Below, piece after piece: positions 47,079 to 56,775 of a stretch of DNA of 64,000 nt. The translations under genes and the position numbers were made by a program. Each line of letters starts with the position of its first letter. Position 1 is the first letter of the stretch. The notes beneath the pieces are model-generated. The model was not told the origin of the DNA, ran no database searches, and saw nothing but the letters and a program-made list of their open reading frames with translations. Location of the stretch: contig JARLUB010000002.1 in the NCBI GenBank assembly GCA_030920305.1, forward strand, positions 186,001 through 250,000, given 5' to 3'. This DNA is from Eubacteriales bacterium SKADARSKE-1 (GTDB lineage Bacteria > Bacillota > Clostridia > Oscillospirales > Acutalibacteraceae).

Positions 47079-47642
47079 TCAAATAAATTTCATCATTATT
47101 TCATTATAAGCGAAAATAGTATCTGGCGCTATTAAATATTTTTTATTTGTAAGCTCATTTAACGTAAAATTAATTCCTATTAACATTGCTTCTTCAAGAC
47201 TTACATAGGCTTTTTTTCGCAATTTTTCAACACCAGAATACTTACGATCTTCTGAAATAGAATCTGCAACAAAAATTATTTTTTCAAGTTTTGACATACA
47301 AGCCCTACCAGTAGTATGATATCTAACTGCATTTAATATATCTCTATCCTTTATACCAAATATTTTTTCTAAATAAACAGGCGCTGTAATTGCATGCCAT
47401 AATTTAGCTGAACGAAACTCAATGTCAGTCATAATTATACCAAAGCACCGCACGATTTGCAACTGATCATCTTTTGACATATCTTTCGTAACATCATGTA
47501 AAAGTCCTGATATTTCTGCCTTATTAGAATCCACACCATAAATTTTTGCTAACTTCACAGCTTCTCTAGCAACCGATACAGAATGAACAAACCTTTTTTC
47601 ACTCATTAGTTTTTTTATTTGTAATTTGTATTGTTCTATCAA
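47079..47642 (-). CDS. yqeK: YqeK family HD-domain hydrolase
   Basis: An HD-domain phosphohydrolase; Bacillus YqeK cleaves diadenosine tetraphosphate. Motifs: 'KRFVHSVSVAREAVKL', 'ISGLLHDVTKD' (HD pair) and 'AVRYHTTGR'. TTG 47642 is chosen (187 residues, normal length) because GGGAG lies ten bases upstream; a TTG at 47690 has a ribosome site too close to it. The bases before it are remnants of nadD, normally its upstream neighbour. Confidence 0.9.
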   Translation of the reverse strand: MIEQYKLQIKKLMSEKRFVHSVSVAREAVKLAKIYGVDSNKAEISGLLHDVTKDMSKDDQLQIVRCFGIIMTDIEFRSAKLWHAITAPVYLEKIFGIKDRDILNAVRYHTTGRACMSKLEKIIFVADSISEDRKYSGVEKLRKKAYVSLEEAMLIGINFTLNELTNKKYLIAPDTIFAYNEIMMKFI

Positions 47643-47728
47643 GGCAGTTTCGCTCCCAACTTTATAAAGTTTATTTGTTTTTATATCCAAAACCTCAAAC
47701 GGTAAAAAGGCGAAAACATATTCATTTT

Positions 47729-47853
47729 CTAAAATTTATTAGGTAAATTCAGAATAAGCTTATCAGGTGAAATAAATTTTAAACTTTTAAGTGCTGCATT
47801 TGCATGACCTTTGTAACTGGATTAAAGCTCTTTTCTAATACTCCCACCTTCAT
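47729..47853 (-). pseudogene. nadD: Remnant of nicotinate-nucleotide adenylyltransferase
   Basis: Starts at ATG 47853 as 'MKVGVLEKSFNPV', clearly the NadD N-terminus (usual pattern MKIGIFGGSFNPV). Near 47813 one base, apparently a C in GTTCAC, is missing. After the shift the other frame continues 'GHANAALKSLKFISPDKLIL', then stops with TAG. The frameshift falls in the HxGH catalytic motif and the remaining about 150 residues are absent. A short stretch before yqeK ('FAFLPFEVLDI') may be a further scrap. It sits where nadD belongs (nadD-yqeK-rsfS). Confidence 0.8.
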
Positions 47854-47869
47854 ACTATTTACTTTTAGC

Positions 47870-48160
47870 CTATGGTAAAATTATTTTTGGTGTTTTAGAA
47901 TTTTTCTTATACAAAATAAATTTCGAACCAATAACCGAAACAACTTCAGAACTTGTTTGCTGTGCTATAATGGTAGCAAATTTTTTTGCCTCTTCTCCTG
48001 CTGTTTCAAGTACTTTACCCTTTACTAACTCACGAGCTAATAAAGCATCGCTTGCTTGCTTTATTAACTCCGTGCTAATCCCACCTTTGCCAACTATTAA
48101 AATAGTATCTATTGAATTGGCTAATGACCTTAAATATGCTCTTTGCTTACTCGTTATCAT
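47870..48160 (-). CDS. yhbY: YhbY-type RNA-binding protein (CRM domain)
   Basis: A 96-residue CRM-domain protein associated with pre-50S ribosomes. 'TSKQRAYLRSLANSID' opens the domain; 'VGKGGIS' is the GxxG loop region. GGAG seven bases before the ATG. It lies between the nadD remnant and ftsY. Confidence 0.93.
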   Translation of the reverse strand: MITSKQRAYLRSLANSIDTILIVGKGGISTELIKQASDALLARELVKGKVLETAGEEAKKFATIIAQQTSSEVVSVIGSKFILYKKNSKTPKIILP

Positions 48161-48188
48161 TCATTTTCTCCTATTAATTTTTTATTCG

Positions 48189-49109
48189 TTAATTTTCTGT
48201 TTCTTGACTAAAAAGTGCTTCTACAAATGAATCAGCATCAAACGGCTGCAAATCATCAATCTGCTCACCCACACCTATAAATTTGACTGGTATATCTAGT
48301 TCATCTTTAATAGATAGAACAACGCCACCTTTAGCTGTTCCATCAAGTTTTGTTAAAGCTATACCTGTAATACCAGTAGCTTTTTTAAACTCTTTTGCCT
48401 GATTAATCGCATTTTGTCCGGTAGTAGCATCAAGCACAAGCAAGATTTCAACAGCCGCATCAGGTAATTCTCTATTTATTATTCTAATTATTTTCGAAAG
48501 CTCATCCATTAAGTTTTTTTTGTTGTGAAGTCTTCCTGCTGTATCACAAATTATAACATTACAGTTTCTTGATTTTGCTGCTGAAATAGTATCAAATACA
48601 ACAGCCGCTGGGTCTGAGCCCTCTTCTTGCCTTATTAAGTCTACTCTAGCTCTATCTGCCCAAATCTGTAGCTGGTCAATAGCTGCTGCTCTAAATGTAT
48701 CAGCAGCACCTAAAATAACATTTTTGCCTTCATTTTTTAGTTTTAAGGAAAGTTTGCCTATTGTTGTTGTTTTTCCAACTCCATTAACGCCTATAACCAA
48801 TATTACAGATGGGTTTGTTGATAAGTTTAGTTCGGCATTACCTTTAAGCATCTCTTTCAAGGTATCTTTTAAAAGGTCTCTTACCTCTAAAGGATCTTTT
48901 ATACCAAATTTTTTTGCCTTATCTTTTAATTCATCACAAATTTTTTGAGCCGAATTTATCCCAATATCACTTAAAACTAAAATTTCTAATAGTTCATCGA
49001 AAAGTTCGTCATCTATCTTAGTAAAGTTCTTCAATATTGAATCAAACTGTCCTACAACATTTTCCCTTGTTTTCCTAAGCCCTTTTCTTATTTTTTCAAA
49101 TAACGCCAA
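48189..49109 (-). CDS. ftsY: Signal recognition particle receptor FtsY
   Basis: A 306-residue SRP GTPase receptor with the short N-terminus usual in Bacillota (no long acidic A domain). G1 'GVNGVGKTTTIGKLSLKL' (about 106-123), 'DTFRAAAIDQL', 'DTAGR', 'TKLDGTAKGG' and 'GVGE' are complete. TTG start after GGAGGTG. It follows smc by 12 bases. Confidence 0.96.
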   Translation of the reverse strand: MALFEKIRKGLRKTRENVVGQFDSILKNFTKIDDELFDELLEILVLSDIGINSAQKICDELKDKAKKFGIKDPLEVRDLLKDTLKEMLKGNAELNLSTNPSVILVIGVNGVGKTTTIGKLSLKLKNEGKNVILGAADTFRAAAIDQLQIWADRARVDLIRQEEGSDPAAVVFDTISAAKSRNCNVIICDTAGRLHNKKNLMDELSKIIRIINRELPDAAVEILLVLDATTGQNAINQAKEFKKATGITGIALTKLDGTAKGGVVLSIKDELDIPVKFIGVGEQIDDLQPFDADSFVEALFSQETEN

Positions 49110-49121
49110 TTAATTCACCTC

Positions 49122-52100
49122 CTATACATATTCTTTTGCCATTTCGCTGGCTTTAAGTTCTAATAACTTTGATATTCCTTCATTTTGCATAGTCACCCCA
49201 TAAAGAACATCCGCCTCTTCCATAGTTCCACGCCTATGGCTAATAACTATAAACTGAGTGTTTCCATTCATTTTTCTAAGGTATGAAGCAAATCTATCAA
49301 CATTTGCTTCATCAAGAGCTGCCTCAATTTCATCAAGCACACAAAAAGGCGCTGGGTTAACTTTCATTATAGCAAAATATAAAGCAATTGAAACAAACGC
49401 TTTTTCGCCGCCTGAAAGTGCTTCCAGATGCGTTACTATTTTACCCGGTGGCTGTACAAATATCTCTATTCCTGAGTTTAAAACATCAGAAGGATCTGTC
49501 ATTCTTAATTTAGCACTGCCTCCAGCAAAAAGTTCACGAAAAATTAAATTAAAATTCTCATTTATTTTTTCAAAGCGCTCAGAAAATAAACTTTTCATTT
49601 GAGAAGTTAAATCTGTAATTAGCCTATAAAGCTCCTTTTTAGATTTCTCTACATCGTCAATTTGTCCTTTTAAAAATTCATATCTGCTTGATACTTCTTT
49701 ATATTCATCTATTGCTGCAACATTTACTGTGCCAAGATTGCGAATTTTAAGCCGCAATTCATTTAATTGTCTCAGCACTTTTGGAGTATTCTCAATTTTT
49801 TCAAATGCACCCATGGCCTCTCGGCGGGTGAGCTCATATTCATCCCACAGTTTGCCTATTATTTCATCATATTCGCTTTGAAGATTATCTCTCTTATCTT
49901 GAAGTCTTGCAATTTCAAGCGAAACCTTCTCTTTCTCATTAGATTTTTCTCGTTCCAAAACCCTAAGTTCAGTTGTTTTCTTTTCAAGATTCATTCGCTC
50001 ACTATTAATTGTAACTATTTTTTGTTTTGATACCTCAACAGATTCTTTTAACAAAGTTATGTCATTGTTAATTGATTCAATTTTCCCTTCTATTTCTTCA
50101 TTTTTAGACTGCAGCGATTTCATTTCGTTTTGAAGTGAAATAACTTGATTTGTTTTATCAACCTTTTTATCTTCTATATCACTTAAACTTTGTTCTAAAA
50201 CTTCAATCTCCTTTTTCACAGAAAAAACATTTAAATTTGCCTCATAGATTTTTTTGTTTATCTCTTCCTTTTTAATATCAATATCTGCACGTTTAGTATC
50301 TAATTGCGCCATTTTTTCTTCTTCAAATTTTATAGCACTTAGAGCATCATTAAACTTTACCTCGTCTGCATTTTTTTGCTTATTTAGCTCTATAATTTTT
50401 TTTTCTATAGAACCTTTTTCACTAAACATTTTAGCTATAGCATTTTTTATAGAATCAACTCTAAACAGATAGTTCTTACATACAGCTTCAAGTTCTGCTT
50501 TATTCTGCCTTTTTTTTGCTATCTCTTCATTTAACTGTAATAACTTTTCCTTTAATATTCTCTCTTCTGAAACTGAAGACTCAAAATTAGAAGTACATCC
50601 TTTTAACTTTAAATTTAAGTTTCCTGCCAACTTTTTTGCTTCTTCAATGTCAGAAGCGCGACTTAAAAGCCCCGAATTTTTCCCTTTAGAGCCGCCAGTT
50701 AATGATCCCCCAGCGTTTACAACTTGACCGTCTATCGTAACAACTTTAAACCTGTAAGAAAACTTTTTAGAAATTAAGACTGCATTATCTAGATTATCAA
50801 CTACAACCACACGGCCTAAAAGATAATCTAAAATGCCCTTATATTTTTTGTCACTACTACAAAGTTCACTTGCAATTCCAACAAAGCCTGCACAATTTTT
50901 AAGCCCATTTTCATTTAATTCTCTTCCACAAATTGTAGATACCGGTAAAAAAGTAGCCCTGCCTATATTTTTGTTTTTAAGAGCAAATATGGCTTTTTTA
51001 GCATCATCATCTGTTTCTACAACTATGTTTTGCATTGCAGATAAAAGTGCTGTTTCAATCGCCATAGAATATTTCTTAGGAACTTCTATAATTCTTGAAA
51101 CTGGACCGCATATTCCAGAAAGTTTACCGTTTTCACTTTCTTTCATTATGAATTTTACACCTTGAGCAAACCCTTCCAGGTTTTGTTCAAGGTTTTCTAA
51201 AAGCCTTATCTTTCGCACTTGATCTTCATAATCAAATTTTAATTTTTCAATTTCTTTTTTTTGAGTTTCATTTTTTTCTTGTTGTAATTTAAGCTTTTCT
51301 TCAAAATTTTTAGCAATATTTATTTTTTCATCTAAATCTGTTTTTTGGTTTTCAATTTCTTTTTCAGCACTTAAAAAAAGTTTTTCTGTACTTTTTAGCT
51401 CTTCTTCTTTTTCGGTAAGTTCTTCACTAAAATTCAAAACTCTACTTTCAAAATCTTTAACCGCAGCGTTTTTTGTAAGCACACCTATATTCAAGCTGGA
51501 GGCTTTATTATTAAGTTCCGATAAATTTTTTGTCGTTTTTTCTATTTCAAAAGAAAACTCACCTAAATTGCGGATCAAGCTATCAAGAGCCTTTCTATAT
51601 TCATCAGCTTCAGTTTTTCTCTCAAGTTCAAGCCTTTTTAAAGCCTCTATATTTTCTTTATTTTTTTCTAGCTCGCCAGTTATATCAGAAAACGAAAAAT
51701 TTATTTTTTCAATATCACCTTTTATTCTTTCAATATTTTCTTCATTATGTAAAATATCATTTTTAAAAACCGAAATTTCTCCCGCTTTTCGAATAGAGGT
51801 TTCTTCGCATTCAGATATAGACCTGCGTTTTTCATCAACTTGTAAATTATAATCTTTTATTTTTTCTAATATATGGTCAGTTTCATCAACTATATTTTGC
51901 GCGGCTATTTCTATTTCGTTATATTGATTTTTTGATATTTCTAATTTAGAATCTTGGCCTTTTAACAAGTCACCCGACTGTTCCAAAATAGATAACCAAA
52001 CTCCAATTTGCATTGACTTGTGCTTATTTGAAAGATCTAAATACTCCTGCGCCTTTTGTGACTGCTCAAGAAGTGGCCCAATTCTGCCTTCAAGCTCACT

Positions 52101-52685
52101 TAAAATATCATTTAAGCGCAATAAATTTTCTTCAGCTTTAGCTAATTTTTTCTCAGCTTCACTTTTTTTATAGCGATATTTTGAAATTCCTGCTGCCTCC
52201 TCAAAAATTTCGCGTCTATCTTCGCTTTTAGCAGATACAATACTGTCAATTTTCCCTTGGCTTATAATAGAATAGCCATCTCTTCCAAGCCCAGTATCCA
52301 TAAAAAGCTCATGTATATCTTTAAGCCTAACATCCTCGTTATTAATAAAATATTCACTTTCCCCAGAGCGATAATATCGCCTTCTTATAGCAACTTCATC
52401 AGAATCAAAGGGCAACTTTTTATCTGCGTTTTCAATAGTTAAAGTGATTTGTGCAAATCCCTTTGGATTTTTATTAGGGGTTCCACAAAAAATAATATCT
52501 TCCATTTTTGTACATCTTAATGTTTTAATCGATTGTTCCCCTAAAACCCAACGAATAGCATCACTTATATTGCTTTTCCCACTGCCGTTAGGGCCTACAA
52601 TTGCTGTGATACCATTATTAAATGAAAGTGTTGTCTTTTCCGGAAAAGTTTTAAACCCCTGTAACTCTAAAGATTTTAGCAGCAC
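49122..52685 (-). CDS. smc: Chromosome segregation protein SMC
   Basis: An 1187-residue condensin ATPase. N-terminal P-loop 'GPNGSGKSNISDAIRWVLG' (32-50), a first coiled coil to about 500, the hinge at about 510-660 with 'GGSLTGGSKGKNSG', the second coiled coil, and the C-terminal signature 'LSGGEKAF' with Walker B 'PAPFCVLDEIEAALDEANV'. Full length. GTG start with AGGTGA. ScpA and ScpB are not in the window. Confidence 0.97.
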   Translation of the reverse strand: MLLKSLELQGFKTFPEKTTLSFNNGITAIVGPNGSGKSNISDAIRWVLGEQSIKTLRCTKMEDIIFCGTPNKNPKGFAQITLTIENADKKLPFDSDEVAIRRRYYRSGESEYFINNEDVRLKDIHELFMDTGLGRDGYSIISQGKIDSIVSAKSEDRREIFEEAAGISKYRYKKSEAEKKLAKAEENLLRLNDILSELEGRIGPLLEQSQKAQEYLDLSNKHKSMQIGVWLSILEQSGDLLKGQDSKLEISKNQYNEIEIAAQNIVDETDHILEKIKDYNLQVDEKRRSISECEETSIRKAGEISVFKNDILHNEENIERIKGDIEKINFSFSDITGELEKNKENIEALKRLELERKTEADEYRKALDSLIRNLGEFSFEIEKTTKNLSELNNKASSLNIGVLTKNAAVKDFESRVLNFSEELTEKEEELKSTEKLFLSAEKEIENQKTDLDEKINIAKNFEEKLKLQQEKNETQKKEIEKLKFDYEDQVRKIRLLENLEQNLEGFAQGVKFIMKESENGKLSGICGPVSRIIEVPKKYSMAIETALLSAMQNIVVETDDDAKKAIFALKNKNIGRATFLPVSTICGRELNENGLKNCAGFVGIASELCSSDKKYKGILDYLLGRVVVVDNLDNAVLISKKFSYRFKVVTIDGQVVNAGGSLTGGSKGKNSGLLSRASDIEEAKKLAGNLNLKLKGCTSNFESSVSEERILKEKLLQLNEEIAKKRQNKAELEAVCKNYLFRVDSIKNAIAKMFSEKGSIEKKIIELNKQKNADEVKFNDALSAIKFEEEKMAQLDTKRADIDIKKEEINKKIYEANLNVFSVKKEIEVLEQSLSDIEDKKVDKTNQVISLQNEMKSLQSKNEEIEGKIESINNDITLLKESVEVSKQKIVTINSERMNLEKKTTELRVLEREKSNEKEKVSLEIARLQDKRDNLQSEYDEIIGKLWDEYELTRREAMGAFEKIENTPKVLRQLNELRLKIRNLGTVNVAAIDEYKEVSSRYEFLKGQIDDVEKSKKELYRLITDLTSQMKSLFSERFEKINENFNLIFRELFAGGSAKLRMTDPSDVLNSGIEIFVQPPGKIVTHLEALSGGEKAFVSIALYFAIMKVNPAPFCVLDEIEAALDEANVDRFASYLRKMNGNTQFIVISHRRGTMEEADVLYGVTMQNEGISKLLELKASEMAKEYV

Positions 52686-52700
52686 ATTCTCACCTACATT

Positions 52701-53705
52701 TTAAATTTCAATCAAAAATTCATTTTCCTTAACTGATTTATCTTGCTTTAATTTTATACTATATCCAAGCTCACAAAATCTGCTTAAATTAGCCCTTCTT
52801 TGCCCTATAAATTTAGAAACATCAGAAGGATTTATCTTAATTATAATATTTCCTGATAAAATATTAAGATTTTTAAGCCGATTTAAAACTTTATTAAATA
52901 ACACACGGCTTTGACAGATCTCACTAAACGCCGGATGGAACACACCTGCTACCATATTGTCTCTCAAGATTTTCTCATCATGCAAACCCAACCGTATAAC
53001 AGGAATATTATTTTCCTGTTCAAATAAAACAATTAATTTGGCACAAAGGCTTACAGTATCTTCAAATGAAGGTGGTAAATATTCGCCACCATTATAAAGC
53101 TTTTCAAGTTCTGTATCTTTCATAACAACTGTTGGATAAATTCTAATTGTATCGGGTTTGAGCTTTACAACCTCATTGGCTGTATAATAGTCGTTTTCAA
53201 TAGAACTTTTATAAAGTCCTGTCATCATTTGAAGGCCTAATTCAAACTCAGCATCTTTTATTAATTTTGAAGCGAACTTCACATCAAAACTTGTATGGCC
53301 TCGCTGATTAGCTTTTAGAACATCATCACACATGCTTTGAGCACCAAGTTCAATAGCTTTTACATTATAGCCTTTTAAAATATCTAAAATTCGAGAATTT
53401 ATTGCATCTGGTCTTGTTGATATTCTAATGCCATTAAACTTTTTATCAGTTACAAATTTAGATGCGACTTTTAAAAGGCTTACCATATAGTTTTCATCAA
53501 TTGCCGTAAAGCTCCCGCCAAAAAATGCTATTTGTGCATTTTGAGGGTTTGTATTAAGATTTTTCGAAGCATTTTCTAATATATCAAACACTTGATTAGC
53601 TGTTGGCGCCACATTTTGTCCAGTTATTTTTTTTTGGTTGCAAAAAGAACATTGATTAGGACATCCTTCATGGGGTATAAAAATAGCTATATTTGCATGT
53701 TTCAA
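52701..53705 (-). CDS. Elp3-like radical SAM protein
   Basis: A 334-residue radical SAM enzyme. Cys14, Cys18 and Cys21 form the CxxxCxxC cluster motif in 'GCPNQCSFCNQKKITG'; 'AFFGGSFTAID' and 'IELGAQSMCDDVL' match the Elp3/YhcC-like core. No acetyltransferase domain, so it is not a full Elp3. It commonly lies between rnc and smc in Clostridia. Substrate unknown; tRNA modification is a reasonable guess. Its TTG start overlaps the rnc stop by four bases. Confidence 0.9.
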   Translation of the reverse strand: MKHANIAIFIPHEGCPNQCSFCNQKKITGQNVAPTANQVFDILENASKNLNTNPQNAQIAFFGGSFTAIDENYMVSLLKVASKFVTDKKFNGIRISTRPDAINSRILDILKGYNVKAIELGAQSMCDDVLKANQRGHTSFDVKFASKLIKDAEFELGLQMMTGLYKSSIENDYYTANEVVKLKPDTIRIYPTVVMKDTELEKLYNGGEYLPPSFEDTVSLCAKLIVLFEQENNIPVIRLGLHDEKILRDNMVAGVFHPAFSEICQSRVLFNKVLNRLKNLNILSGNIIIKINPSDVSKFIGQRRANLSRFCELGYSIKLKQDKSVKENEFLIEI

Positions 53706-54391
53706 TATCCCATCAACCTCAACGCTTCTCTGGCTGCCTGCTGTTCTGCTTCTTTTTTGCTTCTGCCTCCACCTTTGCCAACAACATTTGTATTAAACCT
53801 TACCTCAACCTCAAAGTGTTTATCGTGGTCAGGCCCAGCTTCTTTTACTAAGGCATAAGAAATAGTCTCTTCTTTATTTTGTTGCACTATTTCCTGGAGA
53901 ATAGTTTTATAATCTTTAAATGCACTTGTCTTTTTTTTACTTAAACATGGTTTAATAAATCCTAGAATAAATTCTCTAGCATTTTCCATTCCACCATCTA
54001 AGTAAATAGCTGCAATTATAGCTTCAAATGCATCCGCCAAAATGGAAGGTCTTTCATTACCTTTTGAGTTCATTTCACCATGGGATAATCGTAAAAAGTC
54101 TCCCACATTCAATGATTTTGAAAAGCCACATAAACTTTTTTCACATACCAAAGAAGCTCTCATCTTTGAAAGTTCACCTTCCGGTAAGTTTGGACAATTT
54201 AAAAAAATATATTCCGCTACAACAATTCCTAAAATAGAGTCGCCCAAAAACTCAAGTCTTTCATTACTTTTTATTTTATTTTTTGACTCATTTGCAAAAG
54301 ATGAATGAGTTAGTGCCATTTTTAAATAATTTATATTTTTAAATTTATATTCTAAGTTATCTTCTAGCTGCTTTATATTGGTGTTTATCAT
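53702..54391 (-). CDS. rnc: Ribonuclease III
   Basis: A 229-residue double-strand RNase. Catalytic signature 'NERLEFLGDSILGIVVAEYI' (about 43-62), second acidic motif 'LADAFEAIIAAIYLDGG' (about 118-134), and a C-terminal double-strand RNA-binding domain ending 'GGRSKKEAEQQAAREAL'. It follows plsX by nine bases; the acpP gene often found between them is absent. Confidence 0.96.
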   Translation of the reverse strand: MINTNIKQLEDNLEYKFKNINYLKMALTHSSFANESKNKIKSNERLEFLGDSILGIVVAEYIFLNCPNLPEGELSKMRASLVCEKSLCGFSKSLNVGDFLRLSHGEMNSKGNERPSILADAFEAIIAAIYLDGGMENAREFILGFIKPCLSKKKTSAFKDYKTILQEIVQQNKEETISYALVKEAGPDHDKHFEVEVRFNTNVVGKGGGRSKKEAEQQAAREALRLMGY

Positions 54392-54400
54392 ATATTCCCC

Positions 54401-55471
54401 TTATTTCTCCAGATCTGCAGTACCTTTTTTATCTACTATCTTTTCTGCGGCTTCCTTTGTTTCAACAACCTCATCAACTTTTCCAGTGCTTGAAACCGCA
54501 TTAAAAATTTCTTTTATAACATCACCATTTACATAGTCAATTGTAAGTCTAATAGCATTTTTAAATGTTTTTGCTGTGGAATTTCCATGTGCCTTAAAAA
54601 CTGGCTTAGATAAACCCATAATAGGTGCTCCACCGTACTCATTATAATCTATTTCTCTTTTTAAGGCTTTCATATCCGGCAATAATAAAGCTGCTGCAAC
54701 TTTATTTTTTATATTTTTAGTTAAAACACCTTTAATTTTGCTCATAAGTATAGTGGCAACGCCTTCATAAGTCTTTAAAATTATATTGCCTGTAAATCCA
54801 TCTGCCACAACAACTTCTGCTGCATCAATTGGTATCTCACGAGCTTCTATATTACCAACAAAATTTAAACCACTGTCTTTTAATTTTAAATAGGCTTCCC
54901 TTTGAAGTTCTCCACCCTTATGCTCTTCGGTTCCAATATTTGCAATTCCAACTCTAGGCTTACCAAACCCCATAACTCGGCTCATATAAATTGAACCCAT
55001 AATACCAAATTGCTCTAACATTTCAGGTCGGCACTCAACATTGGCTCCACTATCTATTAACATAAAGCAACCATTGTCTTTAGGGATAACAGGCGCAAAC
55101 GCACATCTTTTTATGCCTTTTATTCTTTTTACAATAAATGTTGCCCCCATAACCAGAGCACCACTATTGCCTGCAGAAATAAAGGCGTCGCCTTTGCCTT
55201 CTGCTAAAAGGCTTAGCCCAACTGCCATAGAAGAATTGCTCTTAGATTTCATTATCTCAGCAGAATCATCGCTCATCTCCATCACATCAGGCGCATCAAC
55301 AATTTCCATATGATAAAGCAAAATATTATTGCTATTAGCAATACCTTCTATTTTTTCTTTAGAACCAACCAATAAAACATTAATACCATACTCGGAAACA
55401 GCCATAGCACAGCCCTTTAAAATTTCTAGAGGAGCATTATCTCCACCAAAAGCATCAACTATAATTTTCAT
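54401..55471 (-). CDS. plsX: Phosphate acyltransferase PlsX
   Basis: A 356-residue enzyme making acyl-phosphate from acyl-ACP for phospholipid synthesis. 'DAFGGDNAPLEILKGC' at the N-terminus, 'SAGNSGALVMGA' and 'GFTGNIILKTYEG' are conserved. The C-terminus has a short charged extension. Its start overlaps the trmFO stop by four bases. Confidence 0.95.
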   Translation of the reverse strand: MKIIVDAFGGDNAPLEILKGCAMAVSEYGINVLLVGSKEKIEGIANSNNILLYHMEIVDAPDVMEMSDDSAEIMKSKSNSSMAVGLSLLAEGKGDAFISAGNSGALVMGATFIVKRIKGIKRCAFAPVIPKDNGCFMLIDSGANVECRPEMLEQFGIMGSIYMSRVMGFGKPRVGIANIGTEEHKGGELQREAYLKLKDSGLNFVGNIEAREIPIDAAEVVVADGFTGNIILKTYEGVATILMSKIKGVLTKNIKNKVAAALLLPDMKALKREIDYNEYGGAPIMGLSKPVFKAHGNSTAKTFKNAIRLTIDYVNGDVIKEIFNAVSSTGKVDEVVETKEAAEKIVDKKGTADLEK

Positions 55472-56775
55472 ACTTGTCCACTTCTTTCGTCTAAAATTTT
55501 AATAGATCTTTTTGCAAAAGCTTCGTATCGTAATTTCTTGTCTCTAATATGAGGCTCTATTTGAGGCAATATTCCAAAATTTGCACCCATTGGCTGAAAG
55601 TTCTTTGATATTGAAGTTGTTACATAATTTATCAATGCTCCTATCATTGTTTCATTTGGCAAAATAAGCGGCTTTTGGTTTGCTAATTTTTTAACAGCAT
55701 TTATTCCAGCAATTATTCCAGATGCAGCCGATTCCATATAACCTTCGACTCCTGTAATTTGTCCGGCAAAAAACAACTTTTCATTAGTCTTTAAACTAAG
55801 ATCAGAATTTAAAACAGTTGGTGAATTTAAAAATGTGTTTCTATGCATAACCCCAAAACGTACAAATTCAGCGTTTTTAAGCGCTGGTATTAGGCCAAAA
55901 ACTCTTTTTTGTTCTGAAAATTTCAAGTTTGTTTGAAAACCAACCATATTATAAAGTGTTTTTTCTACGTTTTCACACCGCAGCTGTAAGTTTGCCCAAG
56001 GCCTATGTCCTGTTTTAGGATCAATTAAACCAACCGGCTTCATTGGTCCAAACCTCAAAGTATCTTTCCCTCGCTGCGCCATAATCTCAACTGGCATACA
56101 TCCTTCATAAACTTTAGGATCTCTCACATCAAAATCATGCATCGGTGCCCTTTGAGCTAAAACCAAAGCTTCATAAAATTTCTCATATTCCTCTTTGTTT
56201 AAAGGGCAGTTTATATAATCTGAATCCTCACCCCTGTTGTATCTAGACGCTGTAAAGGCTGTGTCCATATCAATGCTTTCGGATGTAATAATCGGTGCTG
56301 CAGCATCATAAAAACTCAAAAGTCCATTACATATTTTTTCTATATCTTGGGCCAGTGATTTTGAAGTCAGTGGCCCTGTTGCAACTATAGTTATGCCATC
56401 TTCTGGTACTTCTAACTTTTCAGTTTCTATGACTTCTATTAAAGGATTAGACTTTATTTTTTCTGTAACTAACTCTGAAAACTTGTCCCTGTCAACAGCT
56501 ATTGCTCCACCAGCCGGAACCCTACATTTGTCAGCACAAAAAAGCAATAACGAATCAAGGTGTCGCATTTCTTCTTTCAAAAGTCCTGCAGCACTTTCCA
56601 GTCTCTCAGCTTTTAGCGAATTAGAGCAAACTAATTCGGCAAAATTATTACATTTGTGTGCTGCAGATTTCTTTTTTGGCTTCATTTCAAACAGTCTAGC
56701 ATTTATTCCCATTGATGCTACTTTCCATGCTGCTTCGCAGCCGGAAAGGCCCGCACCTATAATATTTATACTCAT
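55468..56775 (-). CDS. trmFO: Folate/FAD-dependent tRNA m5U54 methyltransferase
   Basis: A 435-residue flavoprotein that methylates U54 of tRNA using methylene-tetrahydrofolate. 'INIIGAGLSGCEAAWKVA' (3-20) is the FAD Rossmann motif; 'NFAELVCSNSLKAE' and 'ITGVEGYMESAASG' are family blocks. Overlaps both topA (upstream) and plsX (downstream) by four bases, so the genes are translationally coupled. Confidence 0.96.
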   Translation of the reverse strand: MSINIIGAGLSGCEAAWKVASMGINARLFEMKPKKKSAAHKCNNFAELVCSNSLKAERLESAAGLLKEEMRHLDSLLLFCADKCRVPAGGAIAVDRDKFSELVTEKIKSNPLIEVIETEKLEVPEDGITIVATGPLTSKSLAQDIEKICNGLLSFYDAAAPIITSESIDMDTAFTASRYNRGEDSDYINCPLNKEEYEKFYEALVLAQRAPMHDFDVRDPKVYEGCMPVEIMAQRGKDTLRFGPMKPVGLIDPKTGHRPWANLQLRCENVEKTLYNMVGFQTNLKFSEQKRVFGLIPALKNAEFVRFGVMHRNTFLNSPTVLNSDLSLKTNEKLFFAGQITGVEGYMESAASGIIAGINAVKKLANQKPLILPNETMIGALINYVTTSISKNFQPMGANFGILPQIEPHIRDKKLRYEAFAKRSIKILDERSGQV

